Assembly: GCA_903871605.1 (NCBI GenBank)
Contig: CAIQHF010000012.1
Location: 62,001 to 126,000, forward strand
Reading direction: 5' to 3'
Length of the DNA stretch: 64,000 nucleotides
Source of the DNA: an uncultured Sphingomonadaceae bacterium
Lineage (GTDB): Bacteria > Pseudomonadota > Alphaproteobacteria > Sphingomonadales > Sphingomonadaceae
The notes under the pieces were generated by a model. The model was not told the DNA's origin. It saw nothing but the letters and a program-made list of their open reading frames with translations, and made no database searches. Every line of letters starts with the position of its first letter. Position 1 is the first letter of the stretch. The position numbers were made by a program, and so were the translations under genes. Of this stretch, positions 27,715 to 36,744 are shown in pieces.

Positions 27715-29844
27715 CTAGGCCGCCTCGCCGCGCTCCTCGTCGCCGAGCCGCACGCGCTCCGCCTGCGAGATCGCGTCCGCCGCGCGCAGCGCCGCGAGGA
27801 TGCGCATCAGATGGCCGACGTCATGCACCTCGAGGTCGACGAGGAAGGTGTGGAAGCTGCTGTCGCGGTGGATCAGCCGCAGGTTGAGGATGTTGGCGGC
27901 ATGCGCCCCCAATATCCCCGCCATCGCGCCGAGCGCGCCCGGCTCGTTGCGCAGGATGACCGACAGCCGCGCCGCGCCCCCGTCCGATTTGTCGCCCCAG
28001 GCAAGATCGACCCAATCGGCATCCTCGGGCCCGCTCGCCAGCGTCTGGCAGTCGATCGCATGAACCTCGACGGGCGTGTCGGGGCGGCGCAGGCCGACGA
28101 TGCGGTCGCCCGGCACGGGGTGGCAGCATTCGGCGAGCTGGAAGGCGACGCCCGGCGTCAGCCCGCGGATCGAGACCGCGTCGCGGTGCGGGATCGGCCG
28201 CGTGCTTGCCGCCGTCTCGGCGCCGGGCATCAGCGCCTCGGCGACCGCGGTATCGTCGATCGTGCGTCTGGCGATCGCCTCCATCATCGCATTCTCGTCG
28301 GCGAGATGCAGCCGGCGCAGCGCGTCGGCCAGCGCATTGGGGGCGAGCGGCGCGGGCAGGCGCGAGACGATCTCGTCGTAGAATTTATGCCCCAGCGCGA
28401 TCATCTCCTCGCGCTCCTTGTTGCGCACGAACCGGCGCAGCGCGGCGCGCGCCTTGCCGGTGACGACGAAGTTGAGCCATTCGGGCTGCGGCTTCTGCGC
28501 GGCCGACTTGAGCACCTGCACCTGGTCGCCATTCTGGATCGGCGTGCGCAAGGGCACCAGCCGGCCGTTGACCTTGGCGCCGACCGCCTGGTTGCCGAGA
28601 TCGGTGTGCAGCGCATAGGCGAAGTCGATCGGCGTCGATCCCTTGGGGAGCCGGATCAGCTCGCCATTGGGGGTGAAGGCGAAGATGCTATCCTGATACA
28701 TCGCCATCCGCGTATGCTCGAGCACCTCCTCGGCGCTGTCGGCATGGTCGAGTATCTCGACGAGGTCGCGGATCCAGCTGACCTTGGTGCCGCCCACGTC
28801 GGCGGCGGTCCCCTGCTTGTAGGCCCAGTGCGCGGCATAGCCATATTCGGCCTGCGCGTGCATCGCCTCGGAACGGATCTGGATCTCGATCCTGACCTTC
28901 TCGTTGTGGATCACCGAGGTGTGCAGCGACCGATAGCCGTTGCGCTTGGGCGTCGAGACATAGTCCTTGAAGCGCCCGGGCACCATCGGCCAGCGCTCGT
29001 GGATCAGGCCGAGCGCGCGATAGCATTGCTCGGTGTCGGCGACGACGACGCGGAACGCCATCACGTCGGAGAGCTGCTCGAAGCTGATGTGACGCTCGGT
29101 CATCTTGCGCCAGATCGAATAGGGATGTTTCTCGCGGCCCGAGACCTCGGCCTGGATGCCATGGCGGCCGAGCATCAGCGTCACCCCGCTCGCGATGCGC
29201 GCGATGCGGTCGCCGCCGCCCTCCTTGAGCTGATCGAGCCGCCGCGTGATCGACTCATAGGCTTCGGGTTCGAGAATCTGGAAGGCGAGCGTCTGCATCT
29301 CCTTCATGAACTCGTACATGCCGACGCGCTCGGCGAGCGGCGCGTAGATATCCATCGTCTCGCGCGCGATGCGCCGGCGCTTGGCTTCGTTGGGGATGTG
29401 GTGGAGCGTCCGCATATTGTGTAGCCGGTCGGCGAGCTTGACCAGCAGCACGCGGATGTCGTCGGACATGGCGAGCAGGAACTTGCGCAGATTTTCCGCC
29501 GCGCGCTCGTTCTCGCTCTGCGCCTCGATCTTGGAAAGCTTGGTGACGCCGTCGACCATGCGCGCGACGTTGGGGCCGAACAGCCGCTCGATCTCCTCAT
29601 AGGTGGCGACCGTGTCCTCGATCGTGTCGTGGAGGATCGCGGTCGCGATCGTCTCGTCGTCGAGGTGGAGATCGGTCAGGATGCCGGCCACCTCGATCGG
29701 ATGGCTGAAATAGGGGTCCCCGCTCGCGCGCTTCTGGCTGCCATGCGCCTGCATCGAGAAGACGTAGGCGCGGTTGATCAGCGCCTCGTCGGCGTCGGGA
29801 TCGTAGCGGCGGACCCGCTCGACGAGTTCATATTGTCTGAGCAC
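27715..29844 (-). CDS. rsh: Bifunctional (p)ppGpp synthetase/hydrolase
   Basis: A long RelA/SpoT homologue (709 residues) that makes and degrades the stringent-response alarmone. The HD hydrolase domain is intact, with HDTIEDT near residue 72 and KLADRLHNMRTL near residue 140. The synthetase domain carries RFKDYVSTPKRNGYRSLHTS; the RFKD form marks bifunctional enzymes rather than EXDD-type RelA. A TGS domain (FTPNGELIRLPKGSTPIDFAYALHTD in two parts) and a C-terminal ACT domain follow. No ATG fits; GTG 29842-29844 gives the usual N-terminus (VLRQYELVERV), with TTG 29874 as a less likely option. Alphaproteobacteria usually have this single long RSH. Confidence 0.94.
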   Translation of the reverse strand: MLRQYELVERVRRYDPDADEALINRAYVFSMQAHGSQKRASGDPYFSHPIEVAGILTDLHLDDETIATAILHDTIEDTVATYEEIERLFGPNVARMVDGVTKLSKIEAQSENERAAENLRKFLLAMSDDIRVLLVKLADRLHNMRTLHHIPNEAKRRRIARETMDIYAPLAERVGMYEFMKEMQTLAFQILEPEAYESITRRLDQLKEGGGDRIARIASGVTLMLGRHGIQAEVSGREKHPYSIWRKMTERHISFEQLSDVMAFRVVVADTEQCYRALGLIHERWPMVPGRFKDYVSTPKRNGYRSLHTSVIHNEKVRIEIQIRSEAMHAQAEYGYAAHWAYKQGTAADVGGTKVSWIRDLVEILDHADSAEEVLEHTRMAMYQDSIFAFTPNGELIRLPKGSTPIDFAYALHTDLGNQAVGAKVNGRLVPLRTPIQNGDQVQVLKSAAQKPQPEWLNFVVTGKARAALRRFVRNKEREEMIALGHKFYDEIVSRLPAPLAPNALADALRRLHLADENAMMEAIARRTIDDTAVAEALMPGAETAASTRPIPHRDAVSIRGLTPGVAFQLAECCHPVPGDRIVGLRRPDTPVEVHAIDCQTLASGPEDADWVDLAWGDKSDGGAARLSVILRNEPGALGAMAGILGAHAANILNLRLIHRDSSFHTFLVDLEVHDVGHLMRILAALRAADAISQAERVRLGDEERGEAA

Positions 29845-29935
29845 GCGCCATGATGTGGCCTTTCGCCCTGCCAACGCAACCGCGCGATTTGGGTTTTTGG
29901 CGGTCCCGTCCTATCTATGCTGCAAGGAGAAGGCC

Positions 29936-30439
29936 TTGGAGGACGAAGATACAATCCGGCGCGTCCTGATGGGATGCAGCCTGACCGCCGCGCTGGAGGT
30001 GGTCGGCGAACGCTGGTCGTTCCTGATCCTGCGCGGCGCGTTCAACGGCCTCGGCCATTTCGAGCAATTCCAGGGTGCGCTCGGCATCGCACGCAACATC
30101 CTCGCCAATCGCCTTTCGCGCTTGGTCGGGCATGGCATCATGGAGCGGCTGCCCTGCGCGGACGATCGGCGCAAGGTCGAGTATCGGCTCACCGACAAGG
30201 GCAAGGCGCTGCTGCCGACGGTCATCGCGCTCAGGCAATGGGGCGAGCGCTGGGCATCGTGCACGCCGGGCAACACCCGACTGGTCGACGCGCGCGACGG
30301 ACTGCCGATCGCCGAGGTCGCGGTGCGCGCCGCCGACGGGCGCAAGCTCGAGATCGGCGACATGCGCTGGATCGTGATCGAGCAGGACCAAAGCGAGCGG
30401 GTGCAGGACGACCCCGCCGACCGCGCCGCGGCCGGCTGA
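29936..30439 (+). CDS. HxlR-family transcriptional regulator
   Basis: A 167-residue winged-helix regulator of the HxlR type. The core signature is SLTAALEVVGERWSFLILR near residue 14, then FEQFQGALGIARNILANRLSRL, the recognition region, and a wing with VEYRLTDKGKALLP. It starts at TTG 29936: the strong AAGGAG at 29924-29929 lies six bases before it, and this gives the family's normal N-terminus. The frame extends to a GTG at 29855, but that part would overlap the divergent Rel/Spo control region. The effector and targets are unknown. Confidence 0.85.
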   Translation: MEDEDTIRRVLMGCSLTAALEVVGERWSFLILRGAFNGLGHFEQFQGALGIARNILANRLSRLVGHGIMERLPCADDRRKVEYRLTDKGKALLPTVIALRQWGERWASCTPGNTRLVDARDGLPIAEVAVRAADGRKLEIGDMRWIVIEQDQSERVQDDPADRAAAG

Positions 30440-30451
30440 CCCGGTCAGCCC

Positions 30452-30793
30452 TTATTCGTAGTCGGGGCCGACATTCTGGTTGCGCGCGGGCGCGGCGGCG
30501 GTGAGACGAAGCGCCTCCGCCGACTGCGCAAGCGATCCCATCTCGTCGACTGCATCATCCTCGTCGATCCGCACGCGCTGGAGGCCGCCGATCGCCGATT
30601 CGGAGAGCTGTGCGGGAAGCACGGTCTCGTCGGCGATCTCGCGCAGCGCGACGACGGGGTTCTTGTCGCGGTCGCGATCGATGGTGAGCTCCGCACCCCC
30701 CGAAATCTGGCGCGCACGGTGCGCCGCGAGCAGCACCAGATCGAAGCGGTTGGGGATCTTGTCGACACAATCTTCGACGGTTACGCGCGCCAT
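30452..30793 (-). CDS. rpoZ: RNA polymerase omega subunit
   Basis: Omega assists folding and assembly of the beta-prime subunit. The 113-residue protein starts [29 protein letters not shown], in which the [15 protein letters not shown] part is diagnostic, and continues with [13 protein letters not shown]. The C-terminal 40 residues are poorly conserved and acidic. A GGAG box precedes the ATG. In proteobacteria rpoZ often neighbours spoT; here the HxlR gene separates the two. Confidence 0.95.
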   Translation of the reverse strand: MARVTVEDCVDKIPNRFDLVLLAAHRARQISGGAELTIDRDRDKNPVVALREIADETVLPAQLSESAIGGLQRVRIDEDDAVDEMGSLAQSAEALRLTAAAPARNQNVGPDYE

Positions 30794-30898
30794 GGAGGCT
30801 CCGTATGTTGCAAACGGGGATGTCCGATTAGCCTGCCCGCCTAGCCGCCGGGCGCCATTCTGTCAATAAAGGCCGGCGCCCGCGCCGCGGCGCTTGCA

Positions 30899-32113
30899 AT
30901 GGCGGGACGGTTGCCGCCAACGGGGGGCATGGCGACCAAGAGCATGACGGCCCCCACAGGCGACGGCGACATGTTCGACGTCGACGGCAACCGGCTGACG
31001 CTGGTCGTCGAGGGCGCGGCGCGGCGCGAGGCGCTTCTCGCGGTGATCGATGGCGCCGAGCATGCGCTCCGCCTGCTTTATTATTGCTACAGCGCCGATG
31101 CGGTCGGCGCGCAGGTCCGCGACGCGCTCGTCGCGGCACGCCGGCGCGGTGTCTCGGTCGCCTTGCTGATCGACGGCTTCGGCAGCCAGAATGTGCCCGA
31201 CGGCTTCTTCGAGCCGCTGCGCGCGGCCGGCGGATCGGTATGCCGCTTCCTGCCGCGCTTCGGGCGGCGCTATCTGCTGCGCAACCACCAGAAGCTCGCG
31301 CTCGCCGACGGGAGGCGGGTGCTGATCGGTGGCTTCAACATCGAGGACGGCTATTTCGCCACTGTCGCCGAAAATGGCTGGCGCGACCTCGGTCTGCTCG
31401 TCGAGGGGCCGGCGGCAGACCATCTCACCGGCTATTTCGACGCGGTCCTCGGCTGGGCGCGCGACCCCGCTGCCAAGATGCGGACGCTGACCCGCAGGCT
31501 CGGCGCCTGGAGCCAGCCGAGCGGATCGCTGCGCTGGCTGTTCGGCGGCCCGACCAAGCGGCTAAGCCCCTGGGCGCGCGCGCTGCGACGCGATATCGCG
31601 ACGGGATCGAGGCTCGACATGATCGCCGCCTATTTCGCGCCCAACCCCGGCATGCTGCGACGGATCAGGCGGCTGGCGCGACGCGGCAGCGCGCGGATCA
31701 TGACCGCCGCCAAGTCCGACAACACGATGACCATCGCGGCGGCGCGCAATTGCTACGCGCGGCTGCTCAGGCGCGGCGCCCGGATCTGGGAATATGCGCC
31801 GACGCGGCTGCACACCAAGCTCTTCGTGATCGACGACGTCGCCTATATCGGCTCGGCCAATTGCGACATGCGCAGCCTCTACATCAATTGCGAGATCATG
31901 CTGCGGATCGAGGATGCGGCGCTCGCCGAGCGGCTGCGGCGCCACCTCGACAGCGAGATCGCCGACGCGCGCGAAGCGAGCGAGGAGATGATCCGTCGCC
32001 GGACCGGCGGCTGGACGCGGATCAAATGGGCAATCGCCTATTTCGTCGTCGCGGCGGTCGACTATTCGGTGACGCGCCGCGTCAATTTCGGCCGGATCGG
32101 CGCCGATATCTAG
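30899..32113 (+). CDS. Phospholipase D-like protein, cardiolipin-synthase type
   Basis: A 404-residue member of the phospholipase D superfamily with two HKD motifs: NHQKLALADGRRVLIGGFN near residue 137 and LHTKLFVIDDVAYIGSANCD near residue 304. Two such motifs in a protein of this size indicate a ClsB/C-like cardiolipin synthase or another phosphatidyltransferase. There are no N-terminal membrane segments, but the C-terminus has one hydrophobic stretch (AIAYFVVAAVDY). ATG 30899, 30929 and 30944 are all possible and none has a well-spaced ribosome binding site. The TAG stop overlaps the stop of the convergent methyltransferase gene. Confidence 0.87.
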   Translation: MAGRLPPTGGMATKSMTAPTGDGDMFDVDGNRLTLVVEGAARREALLAVIDGAEHALRLLYYCYSADAVGAQVRDALVAARRRGVSVALLIDGFGSQNVPDGFFEPLRAAGGSVCRFLPRFGRRYLLRNHQKLALADGRRVLIGGFNIEDGYFATVAENGWRDLGLLVEGPAADHLTGYFDAVLGWARDPAAKMRTLTRRLGAWSQPSGSLRWLFGGPTKRLSPWARALRRDIATGSRLDMIAAYFAPNPGMLRRIRRLARRGSARIMTAAKSDNTMTIAAARNCYARLLRRGARIWEYAPTRLHTKLFVIDDVAYIGSANCDMRSLYINCEIMLRIEDAALAERLRRHLDSEIADAREASEEMIRRRTGGWTRIKWAIAYFVVAAVDYSVTRRVNFGRIGADI

Positions 32114-32724
32114 CTTTTGCGGAACCACCAGAGCTGCGCGGGCGGCACGTTGATCGGCTCGAACGCATGATCGACGCGATCGAAATAGGGTTCGATGATG
32201 TCGCGCACGCTGGGCCGGAACTGATAGACGAGGAACGCGCCGCCGGGCTTGAGCACCGCCTGCGTCGCCTTCGCGATTTCCGCGCCGACGCCCGCGGGCA
32301 GCGTTGAGAAGGGCAGCCCGGAAATCGCGTAGTCGGCCTGGTCGAAGCCGAGATCCGCGACGATCTCGCGGACGTCGGCGGCCGAGCCGTTGACGATCTG
32401 AAGCCGCGAATCGGTGATGGTGCGCTTGAGATAGTCGCAAAAATCGGGGTTGGTATCGATCGCGACCAGCGTCGCGTCGGGGGCGAGGCGATCGAGGATC
32501 GGCCGCGTGAACGTGCCCACCCCCGGACCATATTCGACGATCAGCTTGGTGTTCGCCCAATCGACCGGCGCCAGCATCCGCTTGATCAGCGTCTTGGACG
32601 ACGGAATGATCGACCCGACCATCACCGGATGCTTGAGAAAGCCGCGGAAGAACATTGCCAGCGGCCCCGGCGCCTGCTTGCCGCGCTTCATGTTTGCGGC
32701 CCTATCCGCGGAAAAACCGGTCAT
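32110..32724 (-). CDS. SAM-dependent methyltransferase, PmtA-like
   Basis: A 204-residue class I methyltransferase. Motif I is VEYGPGVGTFTRPIL near residue 57, with ATLVAIDTNPDF as the acidic strand and ADYAISGLPFSTLP near residue 118. The N-terminal FFRGFLKHPVMVGSIIPSS resembles short phospholipid N-methyltransferases (PmtA) and rRNA dimethylase-like enzymes; lipid methylation is the best guess because the convergent gene is a phosphatidyltransferase-like protein. ATG 32722-32724 is chosen for its GGAG box five bases upstream. The frame is open to 32802 without such support. Confidence 0.8.
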   Translation of the reverse strand: MTGFSADRAANMKRGKQAPGPLAMFFRGFLKHPVMVGSIIPSSKTLIKRMLAPVDWANTKLIVEYGPGVGTFTRPILDRLAPDATLVAIDTNPDFCDYLKRTITDSRLQIVNGSAADVREIVADLGFDQADYAISGLPFSTLPAGVGAEIAKATQAVLKPGGAFLVYQFRPSVRDIIEPYFDRVDHAFEPINVPPAQLWWFRKS

Positions 32725-32897
32725 GTTGTCTCCACCCGGGGGATCCCCATCCGCCAGCGTTGGCAAGCCCGCGCGGTGAAGGCAAGCGCTGTTCGCGGTC
32801 AACGCACCTATGGGGCCGATCGTGCCCGTTCGGCAAGCCGCGCCAAAACGCGCGCCGCGATTTCGTCGCGACGGCAGTTCGGTCTATCCTGCCGGGC

Positions 32898-33221
32898 ATG
32901 ACAACATCTTTGCCGGGTGCGATCGCCGTGATCTTCCTCTCGGGGCGTACCGCCGCCGACGCGGCGGGCTATGCCGAGGCAGCGGCCGCAATGGAAAGAG
33001 CGGCGTCGACGCAGGACGGCTATCTCGGCATCGATTCGGCGCGCGGCGACGACGGCGTCGGCATCACAATCAGCTGGTGGCGCGACGAGGCGGCGGCGCT
33101 CGCCTGGCGCGACGATCCCGATCATGCGCGCATTCGCGAGGCGGGCAGGCAGCTCTGGTACGACTGGTATCGCGTGATCGTCGCGACGGTCGATCGGGCA
33201 TATGGCTGGACAAGACGCTAG
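32898..33221 (+). CDS. Small ABM-fold (antibiotic biosynthesis monooxygenase-like) protein
   Basis: A 107-residue protein with the dimeric alpha/beta-barrel pattern of the ABM superfamily: an opening strand GAIAVIFLSGR, a helix AAGYAEAAAAMERAA, the strand YLGIDSARG, the GVGITISWWRDEAAALAWRDD segment split over a strand and helix, then RQLWYDWYRVIVATV. Such proteins include heme-degrading and quinol oxygenases, but many have no known activity. ATG 32898 follows GGGCATG, with no strong ribosome binding site. Upstream in-frame sequence looks non-coding. Confidence 0.8.
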   Translation: MTTSLPGAIAVIFLSGRTAADAAGYAEAAAAMERAASTQDGYLGIDSARGDDGVGITISWWRDEAAALAWRDDPDHARIREAGRQLWYDWYRVIVATVDRAYGWTRR

Positions 33222-33253
33222 GTTAGCGCGCCTACGCAGGAGCGCTGGGTTGT

Positions 33254-35557
33254 TCAGTCCTGCCCGAAACCGAACTGCCCCGGCGATCCGAAGCCGATCG
33301 GCTGGATAGCCATCGCATCCTGCTTGAGCGTCGCGGCGATGCGGCCGTATTCCTCCTCCATCTCGGGCGTGACCGACGCGCGCGTCTCCTTGAGCGCGCT
33401 CTCAAAGTCCGCCATCGACACCGACGGCGCGTCGAGCGAACCGCGCAGCGCGTGCAGGCCCGCCCTGCGCGCGAGATCCTCGAGGTCGGCGCCGGTGAAG
33501 CGGTCGGTGCGCCGCGCTAGTGAATCGAGGTCGACGTCGCCTGCCAACGGCATTTTCGATACATGGATGCCGAGGATCCTCCGCCGCCCCGCCTCGTCGG
33601 GCACCGCGACATAGATCAGCTCGTCGAACCGCCCCGGCCGGAGCAGCGCCGGATCGACAAGATTGGGGCGGTTTGTCGCGCCGATCACCACCACCGACTG
33701 CAGCTCCTCGAGCCCGTCCATCTCGGCGAGGATGGTGTTGACGACGCGCTCGGTCACTGCCGGCTCGCCGCCCATCCCGCCGCCGCGCGCGGGCACTAGG
33801 CTGTCGAGTTCGTCGATGAAGATGACGGTCGGCGCGACCTGACGCGCGCGCGCGAACAGCCGGGCGATCTGCTGCTCGCTCTCGCCATACCATTTGGAAA
33901 GCAGGTCGCTCGACTTGGTGGCGATGAAGTTCGCTTCCGCCTCGCGCGCGACCGCCTTGGCGAGCAATGTCTTGCCCGTCCCCGGCGGGCCGTAGAGCAG
34001 GAAGCCCTTGGCCGGGCGGATGCCCATCCGGCGGAAGGCGTCCGGACTCTTGAGCGGCAGCTCGACGCCCTCGCGCAACTTCTCGCGGGCGTCGTCGAGA
34101 CCGCCGACATCGTCCCAGCCGACATTGGGCGCCTGCACCATCACTTCGCGCATCGCCGACGGCTGGACGCGCTTCAGCGCATCGAGGAAATTTTCGCGCG
34201 TCACGCACAGCTCGTCGAGCACTTCGGGCGGGATCGTGCGCTCCTCGAGGTTGAGCCGCGGCATGATCCCGCGCACCGCCTCGATCGCCGCCTCGCGGCA
34301 CAGCGCCGCCAGATCGGCGCCGACGAAGCCGTAGGTGGTCTTGGCGAGCTCCTTCAGGTCGACCTTGTCGCCGAGCGGCATGCCGCGCGTGTGGATGCCG
34401 AGCACCTCGCGGCGGCCGCGCTCGTCGGGCACGCCGATCACGATCTCGCGGTCGAAGCGGCCGGGGCGACGCAGCGCCTCGTCGAGCGCCTCGGGGCGGT
34501 TGGTTGCGGCGATCACGACGACGTTGGCGCGCTTCTCGAGCCCGTCCATCAGCGTCAGCAGCTGCGCGGTCAGCCGCTTCTCGGCTTCGCCGGTGACCTG
34601 CCCGCGCTTGGGCGCGACCGAATCGATCTCGTCGATGAACACGATCGAGGGCGCGGCCTTGGTCGCCGCCTCGAAGATCTCGCGCAGCCGCTTCTCCGAT
34701 TCGCCATAGGCCGAGCCCATGATCTCGGGGCCGGCGATGTGGAAGAATTCCGCATCGCTCTCGTTGGCGACGGCGCGCGCGAGCCGCGTCTTGCCGGTGC
34801 CGGGCGGGCCATGGAGCAGCACGCCCTTGGGCGGCTCGACACCCAGCCGCTCGAACAGTTCGGGATAGCGCAGCGGCAGCTCGACCATCTCGCGAATCTG
34901 GTCGATCGTGTCGCCGAGACCGCCGAGATCGTCGTACGTGACGTCGGCGCGGCGCGCCTCCTTGGGCTCCTCATATTCGGCGCGCAGCTCGACCTCGGTG
35001 GTCTGGTCGATGTGGACGATGCCCTTGGGCGTGGTCGAGACGACGACCAGCCGCACCTCCTGCAGCGAATAAGCGGGGCGGTTGAGCATCTGGCGCAGCT
35101 GCGGCGGCAGATCCTCCTGCGTCACGCGCTGCTGGCCGGTGGTCGAGACGACGTCCCCCGCCGTCACCGGCTTCATCTGGAAGCTGCGCTTGAGCGCGGC
35201 GCCCGAACCCTGCAGCCGCAGGTTCTGCTGCGCCGGCGCCAGCACGACGCGCTGCGCCGGCTTGCTGTCGGCCTTGCGGACCTCGACATAGTCGCCCGAG
35301 CCGACGCCGGCATTGGCGCGCTGGAGGCCATCGAGGCGGAGCAGATCGAGGCCTTCGTCCTCGGCATAGGGCAGCACCGCGCGCGCCGGCGTCGAGCGTT
35401 TTCCGACGATCTCGACGATATCGCCCTCGATCACGCCGAGCGCCTGCATCGCGCTTTGCGGCAGCCGGGCGAGGCCGTGGCCACTATCGTCCGGCCGCGC
35501 ATTGGCGACCTGCAATTTCTGGCCCCGCGTATCTACGGGCACGTCGAGATCCGCCAT
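33254..35557 (-). CDS. CDC48/VCP-type AAA+ ATPase
   Basis: A 767-residue tandem AAA+ protein with the layout of CDC48/p97 and archaeal VAT. The N-terminal double-psi barrel part covers about residues 1-180. The first AAA domain has GPPGTGKTRLARAVA near residue 248 and FIDEIDSVAPKR; the second has GPPGTGKTLLAKAVA near residue 520 and FIDELDSLVPARGG. Both have ATNRPEALDEALRRPGRFDRE-like arginine-finger regions (GATNRPNLVDPALLRPGRFD in the second). It presumably unfolds or remodels proteins. ATG 35555-35557 has an AAGGAG box. No ubiquitin-like or proteasome genes are near; partner unknown. Confidence 0.92.
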   Translation of the reverse strand: MADLDVPVDTRGQKLQVANARPDDSGHGLARLPQSAMQALGVIEGDIVEIVGKRSTPARAVLPYAEDEGLDLLRLDGLQRANAGVGSGDYVEVRKADSKPAQRVVLAPAQQNLRLQGSGAALKRSFQMKPVTAGDVVSTTGQQRVTQEDLPPQLRQMLNRPAYSLQEVRLVVVSTTPKGIVHIDQTTEVELRAEYEEPKEARRADVTYDDLGGLGDTIDQIREMVELPLRYPELFERLGVEPPKGVLLHGPPGTGKTRLARAVANESDAEFFHIAGPEIMGSAYGESEKRLREIFEAATKAAPSIVFIDEIDSVAPKRGQVTGEAEKRLTAQLLTLMDGLEKRANVVVIAATNRPEALDEALRRPGRFDREIVIGVPDERGRREVLGIHTRGMPLGDKVDLKELAKTTYGFVGADLAALCREAAIEAVRGIMPRLNLEERTIPPEVLDELCVTRENFLDALKRVQPSAMREVMVQAPNVGWDDVGGLDDAREKLREGVELPLKSPDAFRRMGIRPAKGFLLYGPPGTGKTLLAKAVAREAEANFIATKSSDLLSKWYGESEQQIARLFARARQVAPTVIFIDELDSLVPARGGGMGGEPAVTERVVNTILAEMDGLEELQSVVVIGATNRPNLVDPALLRPGRFDELIYVAVPDEAGRRRILGIHVSKMPLAGDVDLDSLARRTDRFTGADLEDLARRAGLHALRGSLDAPSVSMADFESALKETRASVTPEMEEEYGRIAATLKQDAMAIQPIGFGSPGQFGFGQD

Positions 35558-35623
35558 ATTCCGCTCCTTGGTCGGTGCGAGAGATAGGCAACGCGTCGAC
35601 GAGGCGCGAGGGGGCGCGCGCAC

Positions 35624-35650
35624 AAAAAAAGGCCGCCCCGAAGGACGGCC
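35624..35650 (-). terminator. Intrinsic terminator on the minus strand
   Basis: Read on the minus strand: GGCCGTCC, loop TTCG, GGGCGGCC, then seven T residues. The stem is eight pairs with one mismatch. It lies upstream of the AAA ATPase gene and opposite to the LysR gene, so no annotated gene ends here; it must end a transcript that starts in the gap up to 35862. Confidence 0.8.
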
Positions 35651-35692
35651 TGAAGGTTTAGGAGAGGATGCCTGAAAGGCACGTTCCTTCTG

Positions 35693-35705
35693 ACCCGAAT
35701 CGGGT
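35693..35705. repeat. Short perfect dyad ACCCGA-A-TCGGGT
   Basis: Six-base arms around a single central base, at or just before the inferred start of the candidate small RNA. It could be an operator for a regulator acting on that promoter or the 5' hairpin of the RNA. The sequence does not decide between them. Confidence 0.5.
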
Positions 35706-35862
35706 TATTGTGCAAGTGCGAACGAAATTCTCGCAGTTGCAAAATTTGCATTTCGATGCCACAGTGCGAATGCCGGTCCGCAGGCATATGCGTTGAGTCG
35801 CGGCCGCGCTGTACATATGTGCACTGCACCATATGGATGGTGGACCGCCTTAGGAGGCCTGG

Positions 35863-36744
35863 ATGCGACGCTTGCCCCCGCTCACCGCCGTCGAGGCGTT
35901 CGTGCAGGTCGCGCGGCTGGGCTCGGTGAAGGCCGCCGCCGAGGAGCTCGCCTTGTCCTCGCCCGCCTTGAGCCGGCGCGTGCAGGCGATGGAGCGATTC
36001 GTCGGGCGGCCGCTGTTCGCACGGCGCCACCAGGCGATGCTGCTCAACAGCGAGGGCGAGCAGCTGCTCGCGCGGATGTCGCCCGCACTCGATGCGCTGA
36101 GCGAGGCGATCGAGCAGGTGACGGGCGAGGCCGACATCATGCGGCTGAAACTGGGCGTGCTGCCGCTCTACGCGTCGCGCCAGCTGATCCACCGCCTGCC
36201 CAGCCTGCGCGCGCGGCATCCCAATCTGCACATCGACATCGACACTGCAGCGCATGCGATGGCGCGGCTGGGCGAGGGCCTCGACGCCGCGATCGTGCTC
36301 GCGCGCGACATCGAGCCGCCGCTCTACGGTCGCAGGCTGGGGCGCAACCGAGTCGTGATGATCGGCAGCAGGGCCATGCTCGAGGGGCCGGACGCGCTGC
36401 GCGAGCCGGCCGACCTGGCGCGCGCGACCGTGCTGCTGCATCGCGACATGCCCGAGAATTTCACGCTGTGGCGCGAGGCGCTCGACATGCCGACGCTCGA
36501 ACCGCGCGCGATCGACCTGTTCGATTCGGGGCAGCTGATGCTCGAATCCGCCGCCGAGGGGCTCGGCGTCGCGATGATGCTCGACTTTCATTATGAGGGC
36601 GCCAACGATCCGCGGTTGGTCAGCCTGTTCGACAATGAGGTCGAAAGCCACCTGAGCTACTGGTTCGTCTGCCGCAAGCCCGCGCTGTCGCGTCGCGCGG
36701 TACGCCTGTTCCACGATTGGCTGGTCGAGGGAATCGAGGCGTAG
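35863..36744 (+). CDS. LysR-family transcriptional regulator
   Basis: A 293-residue LysR-type regulator of the GcvA-like branch. The N-terminal winged helix reads PPLTAVEAFVQVARLGSVKAAAEELALSSPALSRRVQAMER in consecutive parts, with the helix-turn-helix around residues 20-40. The ligand-binding domain follows from about residue 90. ATG 35863 has a perfect AGGAGG at 35852-35857. Divergent neighbours often are targets: upstream on the minus strand lie the candidate sRNA and the AAA ATPase gene, so these are possible but unproven targets. Confidence 0.9.
   Translation: MRRLPPLTAVEAFVQVARLGSVKAAAEELALSSPALSRRVQAMERFVGRPLFARRHQAMLLNSEGEQLLARMSPALDALSEAIEQVTGEADIMRLKLGVLPLYASRQLIHRLPSLRARHPNLHIDIDTAAHAMARLGEGLDAAIVLARDIEPPLYGRRLGRNRVVMIGSRAMLEGPDALREPADLARATVLLHRDMPENFTLWREALDMPTLEPRAIDLFDSGQLMLESAAEGLGVAMMLDFHYEGANDPRLVSLFDNEVESHLSYWFVCRKPALSRRAVRLFHDWLVEGIEA

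Larger units (their letters stand above)
35624..35706 (-). ncRNA. Candidate small regulatory RNA
   Basis: A minus-strand transcript of roughly 75-80 nt is proposed, ending in the terminator at 35624-35650. A CACAAT box (35707-35712, minus strand) could serve as -10, placing the start near 35700. The RNA would contain a small hairpin TGCCT-TTC-AGGCA (35669-35681) and then an unpaired CATCCTCTCCTAAACC stretch before the terminator. That stretch is complementary to purine-rich ribosome binding sites (AGGAGAGG), a layout known from alphaproteobacterial trans-acting sRNAs. No coding frame of note is present. I do not recognise a named RNA family. Confidence 0.45.
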
